DNA from: a virus
DNA: 20,224 bases
IMG/VR virus record: IMGVR_UViG_3300031669_000301
Coordinates: 1-20,224 of that record
Strand: one strand, 5' to 3'
In this document: positions 1-5,531 of the stretch, piece by piece
Layout: each line of letters opens with the position of its first letter
Position numbering within the stretch: the first letter of the stretch is position 1
Made by a program: the position numbers and the translations under genes
The notes under the pieces: generated by a model
Told to the model about the DNA's origin: nothing
Databases searched by the model: none
Seen by the model: the letters and a program-made list of their open reading frames with translations, nothing else

Positions 1-33
1 GGCAAAGACAGCTGCTCTTGTAAAGGTGAGTAA
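1..33 (+). CDS. C-terminal end of an upstream gene (partial)
   Basis: The window opens inside a reading frame that ends in GKDSCSCKGE followed by TAA at 31-33. Only eleven codons are visible, so the function cannot be named. The C-terminal CxC pair recalls redox-active tails of enzymes such as ribonucleotide reductases, but that is only a resemblance. A second open frame ends at 43 (AKTAALVKVSNYK, stop 41-43). It uses AAG and GTG, which are rare in this window, so the first frame is slightly favoured. Sequence upstream of the window would decide between them. Confidence 0.35.
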   Translation, partial: GKDSCSCKGE

Positions 34-83
34 TTACAAGTAATAATAAACTATAAACCTAACTAATTTTAAACCAATACCAA

Positions 84-365
84 ATGACACTATTTTACCA
101 GACTCAATCGTGGTCTAGTCAACTACAAATTTCCGAAAAAACCATTAATATTTGGAAACGTTATTCAAAGAAAAAAAATTGGAGAATAACACAATTAGCA
201 AACGGTTATTATCAATCTGAATGGAAAGATTTTAATGATAACTGGATAGGCGTTACAAGAAGAGAAACTATTGAGGGAGCTGAAAAAGCAATTGAATCTT
301 CAATAGAACATTACACAAAAAAGTTAAAATTCTCTGAAGGACCTATTGTTGTGAAAACCTTTTAA
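84..365 (+). CDS. Small conserved phage protein, function unknown
   Basis: A 93-residue soluble protein with no membrane segment. A lysine-rich stretch (about residues 24-33) is followed by WRITQLANGYYQSEWKD (33-49), a TRRETIEGAEKAI motif (about 58-70) and a charged helix ending in GPIVVKTF. From memory, this pattern occurs in uncultured marine phage genomes as a hypothetical protein; no function is known to me. The start at 84 follows an A/C-rich leader (AACCAATACCAA) without a Shine-Dalgarno sequence. It lies just upstream of the chaperonin genes and could be cotranscribed with them. The many tryptophans, tyrosines and basic residues would suit nucleic-acid or protein contacts, but that is speculative. 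Confidence 0.75.
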   Translation: MTLFYQTQSWSSQLQISEKTINIWKRYSKKKNWRITQLANGYYQSEWKDFNDNWIGVTRRETIEGAEKAIESSIEHYTKKLKFSEGPIVVKTF

Positions 366-374
366 ATACAATAC

Positions 375-396
375 TTAAATTAAATTAAATTAAATT
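375..396 (+). repeat. TTAAA tandem repeat forming the groEL leader
   Basis: Four perfect head-to-tail copies of TTAAA (375-394) plus TT lie directly against the groEL start codon at 397. There is no purine-rich Shine-Dalgarno sequence. An unstructured A/T leader of this kind is what Bacteroidota ribosomes tolerate or prefer. The repeat therefore probably acts as the translation-initiation region, and could vary in copy number by slippage. Confidence 0.6.
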
Positions 397-1950
397 ATGT
401 CAGACGCAATCGTCAAAAACCTAAGCTTTGGAGACGAAGCTAAGGAACAATTATTTGAAGGTATAGAAAAACTCACGAAAGCCGTTAGCTCCACATTAGG
501 GGCTAGCGGTAAACGTGTAATATTAGAAGATGGCGCAGGTAAGCCTGTTATTACAAAAGATGGTGTAACTGTTGCCGATTCAATTATACTACTGGATCCT
601 ATAGAAAATATGGGTGCTACGCTTTTGAAAGAAGCTGCTAGGAAAACTGTTAAAGAAGCTGGCGACGGAACAACAACGGCTACAGTGCTAGCGCACTCAA
701 TATTAAAACAAGCTTACCCTAAATTAAAAGAGCTTGGTCCTAGAAAAGTAAAACAGGGTATTGATGATGCAGTAGATAAAGTAATAAAATATATTGAAAA
801 AAATTCTGTTAAAGTAACAGGAGATATGGTAAATCAAGTTGCTACTATATCTACAAACAACGATAAAGAATTAGGTTCAGTTATTGCAGAAGCTTTTAGA
901 TTAGTAGATGAAACAGGTATTGTTATGATGGAACAAACTGAATCATCAAAAACTACAGCTGAATTAATTGATGGTATTCAATATGAACAAGGATTAACTA
1001 ATTCTCATTTTGTTACTAGAAAAGATAATAGAATTGCTGAATTGGAAAAAGCTTATGTATTGCTTATAGAATCACCCGTTGAAAATATAAGGAAGATACA
1101 ATCAATATTAGAGTTTGTTATTAAAAATAATAAACCTTTACTTATAATTGCTGACACGGACCCAACGGTTATATCGGCATTAGCAATGAATAAAGTAAAA
1201 GGTAATATAAAAGTAAATGTTATCAATGCTCCTGTATACGGGGTTAATAGAAAAGATACATTTTCTGATATTGCTTTATTAACCGGTGCTACAGTAATAA
1301 ATGAAGATTTAGGTGATGATATGGATTTAATTCAACCTGAGCACTTAGGCTTTTGTGAAAAAGCTATTACTAATGATACTGAAACAATAATTAAAGTATC
1401 TGATATTCCGGAAGCTGTAGAAGAGTTAATTAAAAGTGTTAAACAAGATCTTAAAAAAGCAACTGTACCACCTGAAATACAAAAGCTTGAAAAAAGAATA
1501 GCTAGATTATCAGCTAAAATTTCCACTGTAAAAGTTGGTGCGGATTCAAGTATAGAATTAAAAGAAAAAACCGATAGGGTAGAAGACGCTATCTGTGCTA
1601 CTAAAGCCGCTATTAAAGAAGGTATTGTTGCCGGTGGCGGGGTAGCATTATTAAATGCTTCTATGTTTATCAAACCTAAAGATGAAGCTGAAAGCATCCT
1701 TTTGGACGCAATTAAAGCTCCCTATCACACTATCTTAGACAACGCTAATATTAGCGAAGCACATTCAGAAAAGAAAGGATGGGGATTAGATGTGATAACG
1801 GGTAAATCGGTTAATATGGTTAAAGCCGGAATAATCGATCCTCTACTTGTAACTAAAGCTGCCCTTAAAAACGCGGCATCTGTTGCAACTACTATTTTAT
1901 CTACTGATTGTATAATTAATAACTTAAGGGTTAATGAAGGCAATAGGTAG
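397..1950 (+). CDS. groEL: Phage-encoded GroEL-type chaperonin (Cpn60)
   Basis: A 517-residue group I chaperonin, slightly shorter than the roughly 540-548 of bacterial GroEL. ATPase elements are intact: ITKDG with the nucleotide Asp at 55, GDGTTT at 89-94, VAGGGVAL at 411-418 and the hydrolytic Asp in RVEDA (D397). The apical domain (about 190-375) is divergent. By eye against E. coli, F204 is kept (F205 here), but Y199, Y203 and L234 align with Leu, His and Gln. The equatorial stretch around 443-463, where E. coli has R452 and E461 inter-ring contacts, is shortened and changed. The C-terminus lacks the GGM-repeat tail and ends LRVNEGNR. The gene overlaps groES by 17 bases. It presumably folds phage proteins, with capsid or tail proteins the obvious clients, in the host cytoplasm; client identity and ring number are inferred. 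Confidence 0.96.
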   Translation: MSDAIVKNLSFGDEAKEQLFEGIEKLTKAVSSTLGASGKRVILEDGAGKPVITKDGVTVADSIILLDPIENMGATLLKEAARKTVKEAGDGTTTATVLAHSILKQAYPKLKELGPRKVKQGIDDAVDKVIKYIEKNSVKVTGDMVNQVATISTNNDKELGSVIAEAFRLVDETGIVMMEQTESSKTTAELIDGIQYEQGLTNSHFVTRKDNRIAELEKAYVLLIESPVENIRKIQSILEFVIKNNKPLLIIADTDPTVISALAMNKVKGNIKVNVINAPVYGVNRKDTFSDIALLTGATVINEDLGDDMDLIQPEHLGFCEKAITNDTETIIKVSDIPEAVEELIKSVKQDLKKATVPPEIQKLEKRIARLSAKISTVKVGADSSIELKEKTDRVEDAICATKAAIKEGIVAGGGVALLNASMFIKPKDEAESILLDAIKAPYHTILDNANISEAHSEKKGWGLDVITGKSVNMVKAGIIDPLLVTKAALKNAASVATTILSTDCIINNLRVNEGNR

Positions 1951-2194
1951 AAATTTAATTATAGAAAAAGAAAAGCAAGGAGCATCAGAGACCAAAGGAG
2001 GTTTGATACTGGGTGAAAAGCAAAGAGAAGATCTGAGATACAATAAAGCAAAAGTTATATCTACAGGATCTGATATTAAGGGTATAAAAGAAAACGATCT
2101 TATTTATTACGATAGACACGCTGGTCATAATATTGAAATAAATAAAAAAATATACCAAGTAATAAAAGATTCCGATATAGTAATAGTTTTATGA
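1934..2194 (+). CDS. groES: GroES-type co-chaperonin (Cpn10)
   Basis: An 86-residue Cpn10, shorter than E. coli GroES (97). The N-terminal strand KAIGRNLIIEK is followed by a mobile loop (about 14-32) with GGLIL at 22-26, the position of the GroEL-contacting hydrophobic tripeptide in GroES. The second half has IKENDLIYYDRHAG, and the C-terminal strand IYQVIKDSDIVIVL matches the LIMSESDILAI strand of GroES. The region corresponding to the GroES roof hairpin appears reduced, as in the phage T4 co-chaperonin gp31. The start ATG lies inside the last codons of groEL and the stop overlaps the next gene by four bases (ATGA), so translation is probably coupled. The lid function with the adjacent GroEL is inferred from family and context. 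Confidence 0.92.
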   Translation: MKAIGRNLIIEKEKQGASETKGGLILGEKQREDLRYNKAKVISTGSDIKGIKENDLIYYDRHAGHNIEINKKIYQVIKDSDIVIVL

Positions 2195-2637
2195 AAAGGT
2201 TAGAAGCAAGGGATGTTAAAGACATGAACTTGCTAAAACATTATAGAATAATACGTAAGTGGGCTGCAAAAAATAATAATATAACTGATGCCGACTTAGA
2301 GCTTTTAATATATCTTGATTGTATCGACCTGTTTACTAAGATTGATTTTAAAATGGGTGCTTATTCTTATAGTTGGAATAATAGAAGATGGAATAGTTTA
2401 TTAAAAGAAGGTTGGATTGTTGTATGGAGAAAAAGAAATATGACTACCCAAAAATATCATATATACAGAGTTTCTTTTAAAGGTAAACAGCTTATAAATA
2501 GAATGTATAAGATGATGCTGGGTATAGAAGATATTCCAACTAGTGAGCGAAGAAACGTAATAATGAAAGGCGAAACCTACACTAATAAAGTATTAAAGGT
2601 TTCTATTGATAATGTTAATAAAGATAAATATAGATAA
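2191..2637 (+). CDS. Winged-helix-like DNA-binding protein (putative)
   Basis: A 148-residue basic protein. Helical segments at about 14-28 and 31-52 (ITDADLELLIYLDCIDLF) lead into SWNNRRWNSLLKEGWIVVW (about 61-79), which reads like a recognition helix. A beta wing (YHIYRVSFKGKQLINRMY) and a basic tail follow. This order resembles MarR-type winged-helix regulators. From memory, similar proteins occur beside packaging genes in marine phage genomes without an assigned role. It could be a transcription regulator of the late genes, or a DNA-binding packaging or virion protein. ATGA overlap with groES suggests the same transcript. The wHTH reading rests on pattern alone. Confidence 0.7.
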   Translation: MKRLEARDVKDMNLLKHYRIIRKWAAKNNNITDADLELLIYLDCIDLFTKIDFKMGAYSYSWNNRRWNSLLKEGWIVVWRKRNMTTQKYHIYRVSFKGKQLINRMYKMMLGIEDIPTSERRNVIMKGETYTNKVLKVSIDNVNKDKYR

Positions 2638-2639
2638 TT

Positions 2640-2843
2640 ATGAAACTAAAAGATCCAAAAATCAATTTGATTGAAAAAGCTGGAGTTGTAGGTGCTAACG
2701 CAGTATGGGATGGCCCATTAGATACTGATGGCTTCCCAATGGGGAAAGGTTCTAGCTCTGGAATATCCGGTATGGAAGTAAAAAAATATCCTACGTCTTA
2801 CTCCGCTGGCCCTATTACTCAAAAAGCTAAAGCTTTTAGATAG
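2640..2843 (+). CDS. Small glycine/serine-rich protein, unknown
   Basis: A 67-residue protein beginning two bases after the preceding stop. It has a lysine-rich start (MKLKDPK), then glycine/serine-rich sequence with GKGSSSGISGMEVKK (about 36-50) and a basic end (QKAKAFR). No membrane helix, cysteines or known motif is visible. The low hydrophobicity suggests a flexible or disordered protein. It resembles in style the other small cationic proteins at 2999-3316 and 4200-4622, so a shared role in virion assembly or DNA condensation is possible but unsupported by any motif. Confidence 0.6.
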   Translation: MKLKDPKINLIEKAGVVGANAVWDGPLDTDGFPMGKGSSSGISGMEVKKYPTSYSAGPITQKAKAFR

Positions 2844-2848
2844 TGGCT

Positions 2849-2995
2849 ATGAGTCTTCCGGATATAAAATTATACGCGGCAAATTTTCTTGCATTAGGTG
2901 TAACCATGACGGAAATAGAAGTAAGGTTAAAAATACTTTTATTGTTAATTACGATTGGTTATACTGTAGCAAGATGGGTTAATATAAAAAAATAA
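2849..2995 (+). CDS. Small single-helix membrane protein
   Basis: A 48-residue open frame fills the gap between its neighbours: ATG at 2849 and TAA at 2993-2995, four bases before the next start. The N-terminal half (LPDIKLYAANFLALGV) is amphipathic or weakly hydrophobic. TEIEVRLK is followed by a clear membrane helix KILLLLITIGYTVARWV (about 28-44) and a basic end (NIKK). One hydrophobic helix with charged flanks fits a pinholin, a holin accessory protein or another inner-membrane phage protein. From memory, comparable small proteins with a TEIE-type motif before the helix occur in flavobacterial phages. Its role in lysis is inferred from topology and from the holin gene 1.6 kb downstream. 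Confidence 0.7.
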   Translation: MSLPDIKLYAANFLALGVTMTEIEVRLKILLLLITIGYTVARWVNIKK

Positions 2996-2998
2996 ATA

Positions 2999-3316
2999 AT
3001 GGCTTATTCTCAAAGTTCTTCTCCGTTTTTAAAAAAAGGTGATGCCCCATCACGTAAAAAATCTAAAGGATATTATGCAGAAGTAAAAAAAGGTGGCGGT
3101 ACTGGTAGTAAAGCGGGTGGCGGTATGACAGAAAAAGGAGTTAAAAAATACCGTAAAGATAATCCTGGTAGTAAATTAAGTACAGCTGTAACTACCCCTC
3201 CTTCTGAATTAAAAAAAGGAAGTAAAGCTTGGAAAAGAAGAAAATCATTTTGTGCGCGTTCAAAGAGCTGGACAAGTGAAAGAGGTAAAGCCGCAAGAAG
3301 AAAGTGGAATTGCTAA
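2999..3316 (+). CDS. Small cationic protein with RRKSFCAR / RRKWNC motif
   Basis: A 105-residue, very basic protein rich in Lys, Arg, Gly and Ser. The middle has GGGMTEKGVKKYRKDNPGSK (about 40-59). The C-terminal third carries the recognisable pair KRRKSFCARSKSW and ERGKAARRKWNC with two cysteines. From memory this C-terminal module recurs in many uncultured phage genomes as an unnamed domain. The charge and lack of hydrophobic core suggest binding to nucleic acid, for example a packaged-DNA or virion-internal protein. The two cysteines might bind metal or form a disulfide. The start follows AAATAAATA, typical of this window. No enzyme motif is seen. Confidence 0.75.
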   Translation: MAYSQSSSPFLKKGDAPSRKKSKGYYAEVKKGGGTGSKAGGGMTEKGVKKYRKDNPGSKLSTAVTTPPSELKKGSKAWKRRKSFCARSKSWTSERGKAARRKWNC

Positions 3317-3342
3317 AAGTATAATTAATAAAATATAAAAAA

Positions 3343-3705
3343 ATGGACAAAGCAACTAAATACGATTTAAAAGAAGCCTATAATAAAAATCTTACCGATA
3401 AAGCTAGATTACATTATTTAGAAAATGTAGAGCATAATGTACATAGCCGTAAAGGTTACGCAGGTAGTTATTCTGGATCACATCCAAGATTTTCTTCTCC
3501 TGCTGGCTTAATGGGACAACCTCAAGGTTTAGCACAAGCGCAAAACTTGCAACAAATGCCATTAGATTCAAATTACAATCCCGTAGCTGAAATTCCGGTT
3601 CCAACTTCTCCTATTGCTCCTATAGTTCCTGCTGCTAATACAGCACCTATGGCACCTGTTGCCCCAGAGCAATTAGCTGCACCTACTTATTATAAAAAAT
3701 ACTAA
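3343..3705 (+). CDS. Proline/alanine-rich C-tail protein, unknown
   Basis: A 120-residue protein in two parts. The N-terminal 45 residues are charged and probably helical (ATKYDLKEAYNKNLTDKARL). From about residue 50 the sequence becomes Gly/Gln-rich and then Pro/Ala/Val-rich, with repeated PxAPxxPA-like units (about 80-112), ending in TYYKKY. This looks like a small folded or helical anchor with a flexible extended arm, as in minor virion or scaffold-associated proteins. No family is recognised. It is flanked by short A/T leaders and belongs to the same run of small genes. Confidence 0.7.
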   Translation: MDKATKYDLKEAYNKNLTDKARLHYLENVEHNVHSRKGYAGSYSGSHPRFSSPAGLMGQPQGLAQAQNLQQMPLDSNYNPVAEIPVPTSPIAPIVPAANTAPMAPVAPEQLAAPTYYKKY

Positions 3706-3715
3706 GCTTAAGACA

Positions 3716-3871
3716 ATGCAAAAAGCACAAGGATTAGGAGATACTATAGAAACAATAACAAAAGCTACTGGTATAAAATCGGTAGTTGATACTGTTTCTA
3801 AAGGTTTGAACATACCATGCGGCTGTAAGCATAGAAAAGAAAAGTTAAATGAAATATTTCCATATAAATAA
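3716..3871 (+). CDS. 51-residue CGC-motif protein
   Basis: A short frame runs from ATG at 3716 to TAA at 3869-3871; its last base is the first base of the next ATG (TAATG). The protein begins GLGDTIETITKATGIKSVVD, then NIPCGCKHRKEKLNEIFPYK. The CGC-xxRKExLNxxFPY ending is, from memory, a recurring small protein of Bacteroidota phages, always found as an unannotated gene near structural genes. The cysteine pair next to a basic patch could bind metal or an Fe-S cluster, but two cysteines alone would need a partner or a dimer. The translational coupling with the metallopeptidase gene supports it being real. Confidence 0.75.
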   Translation: MQKAQGLGDTIETITKATGIKSVVDTVSKGLNIPCGCKHRKEKLNEIFPYK

Positions 3872-4188
3872 TGGCTTTTAAAATTTTCCCACCTTACGCA
3901 TTGAATAATACACCTATTTATACAGTAGATTTAGAAGATAATGTTTTAGGTAAAGCAAACAATAATGGTAGCATTATAATAAATAAAAATTTAAATCCTT
4001 CTGCAATAAAAAAAGTTGTAGATCATGAAATGGTTCATGCAGATCAATTTAAAAGAGGTGATCTAGATTATGATGATCAAAATGTTTATTGGAAAGGTAA
4101 AACATATCCGAGATCAAAAATGAATGAAGGGAGTCCCACCCTACCTTGGGAAAAAGAAGCTTATAATAAAACTAAACAAATAACTTAA
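3871..4188 (+). CDS. Minimal HExxH zinc metallopeptidase (putative)
   Basis: A 105-residue protein with a zincin active-site helix DHEMVHADQ (H52, E53, H56). Downstream, PWEKEAY (92-98) offers E94 or E96 as the third zinc ligand, the gluzincin arrangement. The N-terminal part (PIYTVD, GSIIINKNL) reads as the edge strands preceding the helix. Soluble, without a signal peptide. At about 100 residues it is one of the smallest plausible zincin folds, comparable in size with the cores of DUF4157-like and M78-like proteins. Possible roles are a lysis peptidase, since the three-helix holin follows 0.4 kb later, or a virion-maturation protease. The substrate is unknown. The start overlaps the previous stop (TAATG). 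Confidence 0.7.
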   Translation: MAFKIFPPYALNNTPIYTVDLEDNVLGKANNNGSIIINKNLNPSAIKKVVDHEMVHADQFKRGDLDYDDQNVYWKGKTYPRSKMNEGSPTLPWEKEAYNKTKQIT

Positions 4189-4199
4189 AAATTAAAATT

Positions 4200-4622
4200 A
4201 TGCCTAAAGGATTTGGATATGGTGGTGAGTCTGCCAATCAAGAAAAAAAGAATTTATCAAAAGATATGCCTGTTGTAAAACAAGCATCTTGGATGTCAAA
4301 GCATTCTATCTCTGGTGGTTCCCCGGTTGCTATGGGTGGATCTTATAAAGGATCTGCAATGGAAATGCATAAATCAGGACATGAAGATGACTTTGATTAT
4401 ACCCCATCAACTCCAGGTGCTGGTGTTACTGGTACTATGGTAACTGAAATAGTAGGTGCTGGAACTGGAAAACCTGTTTACGAAAAAGGTAAAAAAGGCG
4501 GTAAATTTGAAGTAAAAAAAGCTGGAGAAAAACTAGCCGGAGGTGGTAAAGTTATTGAAAGCAAAAAAGTTGGTTCGAAAGGAAAAATTCAACAAAAAGT
4601 AAGAAAAGTAAAATTTAGCTAA
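4200..4622 (+). CDS. Glycine/lysine-rich small protein, unknown
   Basis: A 140-residue, low-complexity, basic protein. It has a Gly/Ser/Met-rich first half (SGGSPVAMGGSYKGSAMEMH, about 39-58), a short acidic stretch GHEDDFDY, a Gly/Thr/Val middle and a C-terminal third dominated by Lys and Gly (GKKGGKFEVKKAGEKL; ending KIQQKVRKVKFS). No membrane helix or catalytic motif. Probably disordered in part. Charge and position suggest a virion or nucleic-acid-associated protein, like the basic protein at 2999-3316. The leader TTAAAAATTAAAATT directly before ATG is the Bacteroidota-like A/T type. Confidence 0.65.
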   Translation: MPKGFGYGGESANQEKKNLSKDMPVVKQASWMSKHSISGGSPVAMGGSYKGSAMEMHKSGHEDDFDYTPSTPGAGVTGTMVTEIVGAGTGKPVYEKGKKGGKFEVKKAGEKLAGGGKVIESKKVGSKGKIQQKVRKVKFS

Positions 4623-4628
4623 TAATAA

Positions 4629-5009
4629 ATGTTTAAATTGCTTCTTGGGTTATTAAAAGGTAATAACGAAAATAAATCCATCGCGGGTAGTTTAGCATGG
4701 GAGATACGAGAGGCTATTAAAGGCAAAGAGTTAGATCCTAAAGAATTACTTGAAATACAAACTAAAATAAATGAGATTGAAGCCCAGCACAGAACTATAT
4801 TTGTTGCTGGGTGGCGTCCATTTATAGGTTGGATTTGCGGGATAGCTTTAATGTATAATTTTGTAATAAGAGATTTATTTATATGGGTAATGAAGCCTGA
4901 AGATATACCTCCCGCATTACAAATGGAACACTTAATGACAGTCTTACTAGGTATGCTGGGGTTAGGTGGGCTTAGAACCTATGAAAAAATAAAAGAAAAA
5001 ACACACTAA
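4629..5009 (+). CDS. Three-helix holin (GTA-type holin family)
   Basis: A 126-residue membrane protein. A charged, probably coiled N-terminal region (about 20-58: REAIKGKELDPKELLEIQTK) is followed by GWRPFIGWICGIALMYNFV (61-79), extended by an aromatic stretch to about 88. The last hydrophobic helix HLMTVLLGMLGLGGLRTYEK lies at 101-120. The WRPFIGW motif, a helix pair separated by a short Pro-rich turn, and the GLGGxRTYEK end are the signature of the three-TM holins first named from gene transfer agents. The protein would oligomerise in the inner membrane at the end of infection and let the lytic enzyme out. No canonical endolysin is visible in the window; the zinc peptidase two genes upstream is the only candidate. 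Confidence 0.85.
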   Translation: MFKLLLGLLKGNNENKSIAGSLAWEIREAIKGKELDPKELLEIQTKINEIEAQHRTIFVAGWRPFIGWICGIALMYNFVIRDLFIWVMKPEDIPPALQMEHLMTVLLGMLGLGGLRTYEKIKEKTH

Positions 5010-5036
5010 TTATTATAATCAATTAAATTTAATCAA

Positions 5037-5294
5037 ATGAAAAAAACAGAAGAAAAAAAAGTAACAGAAGAGCAATTAGCTAAAATTAAAGATCAACAAC
5101 TTTCAATGAGTAATAAGCTGAGAGATGTGGGTTTTTTGGAACAGCAGAAACATGTGCTTCTCCATGAATACGCGGGTATAGCCAGCGATATGGAAGAGTA
5201 TAAAAAAGAGTTAGAAAAAGAATACGGAGCTATAAGTGTAGATTTAGAAACCGGAATTTACACAGAAATAGATTCATCAGAAATTAAACAATAA
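5037..5294 (+). CDS. Small coiled-coil protein, unknown
   Basis: An 85-residue, mostly helical, highly charged protein. Residues about 3-65 form heptad-like Leu/Ile/Met patterns (EEQLAKIKDQQLSMSNKL; SDMEEYKKELEKEYG), then a short beta end DLETGIYTEI. From memory, related proteins with EEQLxxxxxQQ and AILHE/LLHE-type motifs occur in cyanophages, pelagiphages and other marine phages without known function. A dimeric coiled coil that docks on another phage protein is plausible. It sits between the holin gene and the small beta protein in one tight run. The leader CAATTAAATTTAATCAA has no Shine-Dalgarno sequence. Confidence 0.75.
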   Translation: MKKTEEKKVTEEQLAKIKDQQLSMSNKLRDVGFLEQQKHVLLHEYAGIASDMEEYKKELEKEYGAISVDLETGIYTEIDSSEIKQ

Positions 5295-5300
5295 AATAAA

Positions 5301-5531
5301 ATGTCAAGTATTATAAGAAAGATCAGTATTGGAGCTGATTATAAAAATGATGCTATGCATTACTCTATAGGACAGGAAGTCTACGGTGGTCATAAAATAG
5401 CTTATATCATATTTGAAGATACTGACAGTTCTTATAATATTCATATTAAAAAAAATGATGAGGTAGTACCATGGAAAAAGTTTAACAGCAACATGGCTAT
5501 TTCTGTTGAATATGATTTAAAGTATGAATAG
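5301..5531 (+). CDS. Small beta-strand protein, unknown
   Basis: A 76-residue protein beginning SSIIRKISIGADYKNDAMHY, followed by alternating polar/hydrophobic segments (IAYIIFED, YNIHIKK) and the end WKKFNSNMAISVEYDLKYE. The pattern suggests a compact beta-sheet or barrel. From memory it is conserved as a hypothetical protein next to the terminase region of marine phages. Its last eight bases overlap the start of the two-barrel GroES-like gene (ATGAATAG), so the two are probably translationally coupled and may act together. No function is recognised. Confidence 0.7.
   Translation: MSSIIRKISIGADYKNDAMHYSIGQEVYGGHKIAYIIFEDTDSSYNIHIKKNDEVVPWKKFNSNMAISVEYDLKYE

Noticed and set aside
375-396. 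TTAAA repeat as a replication origin iteron
   Set aside because: Only four copies of a five-base A/T unit directly against a start codon; a translation leader is the simpler explanation.
1332-1943. Open frames on the - strand opposite groEL
   Set aside because: They mirror conserved groEL codons, have low-complexity Ser/Leu/Ile translations and no leader; they are shadows.
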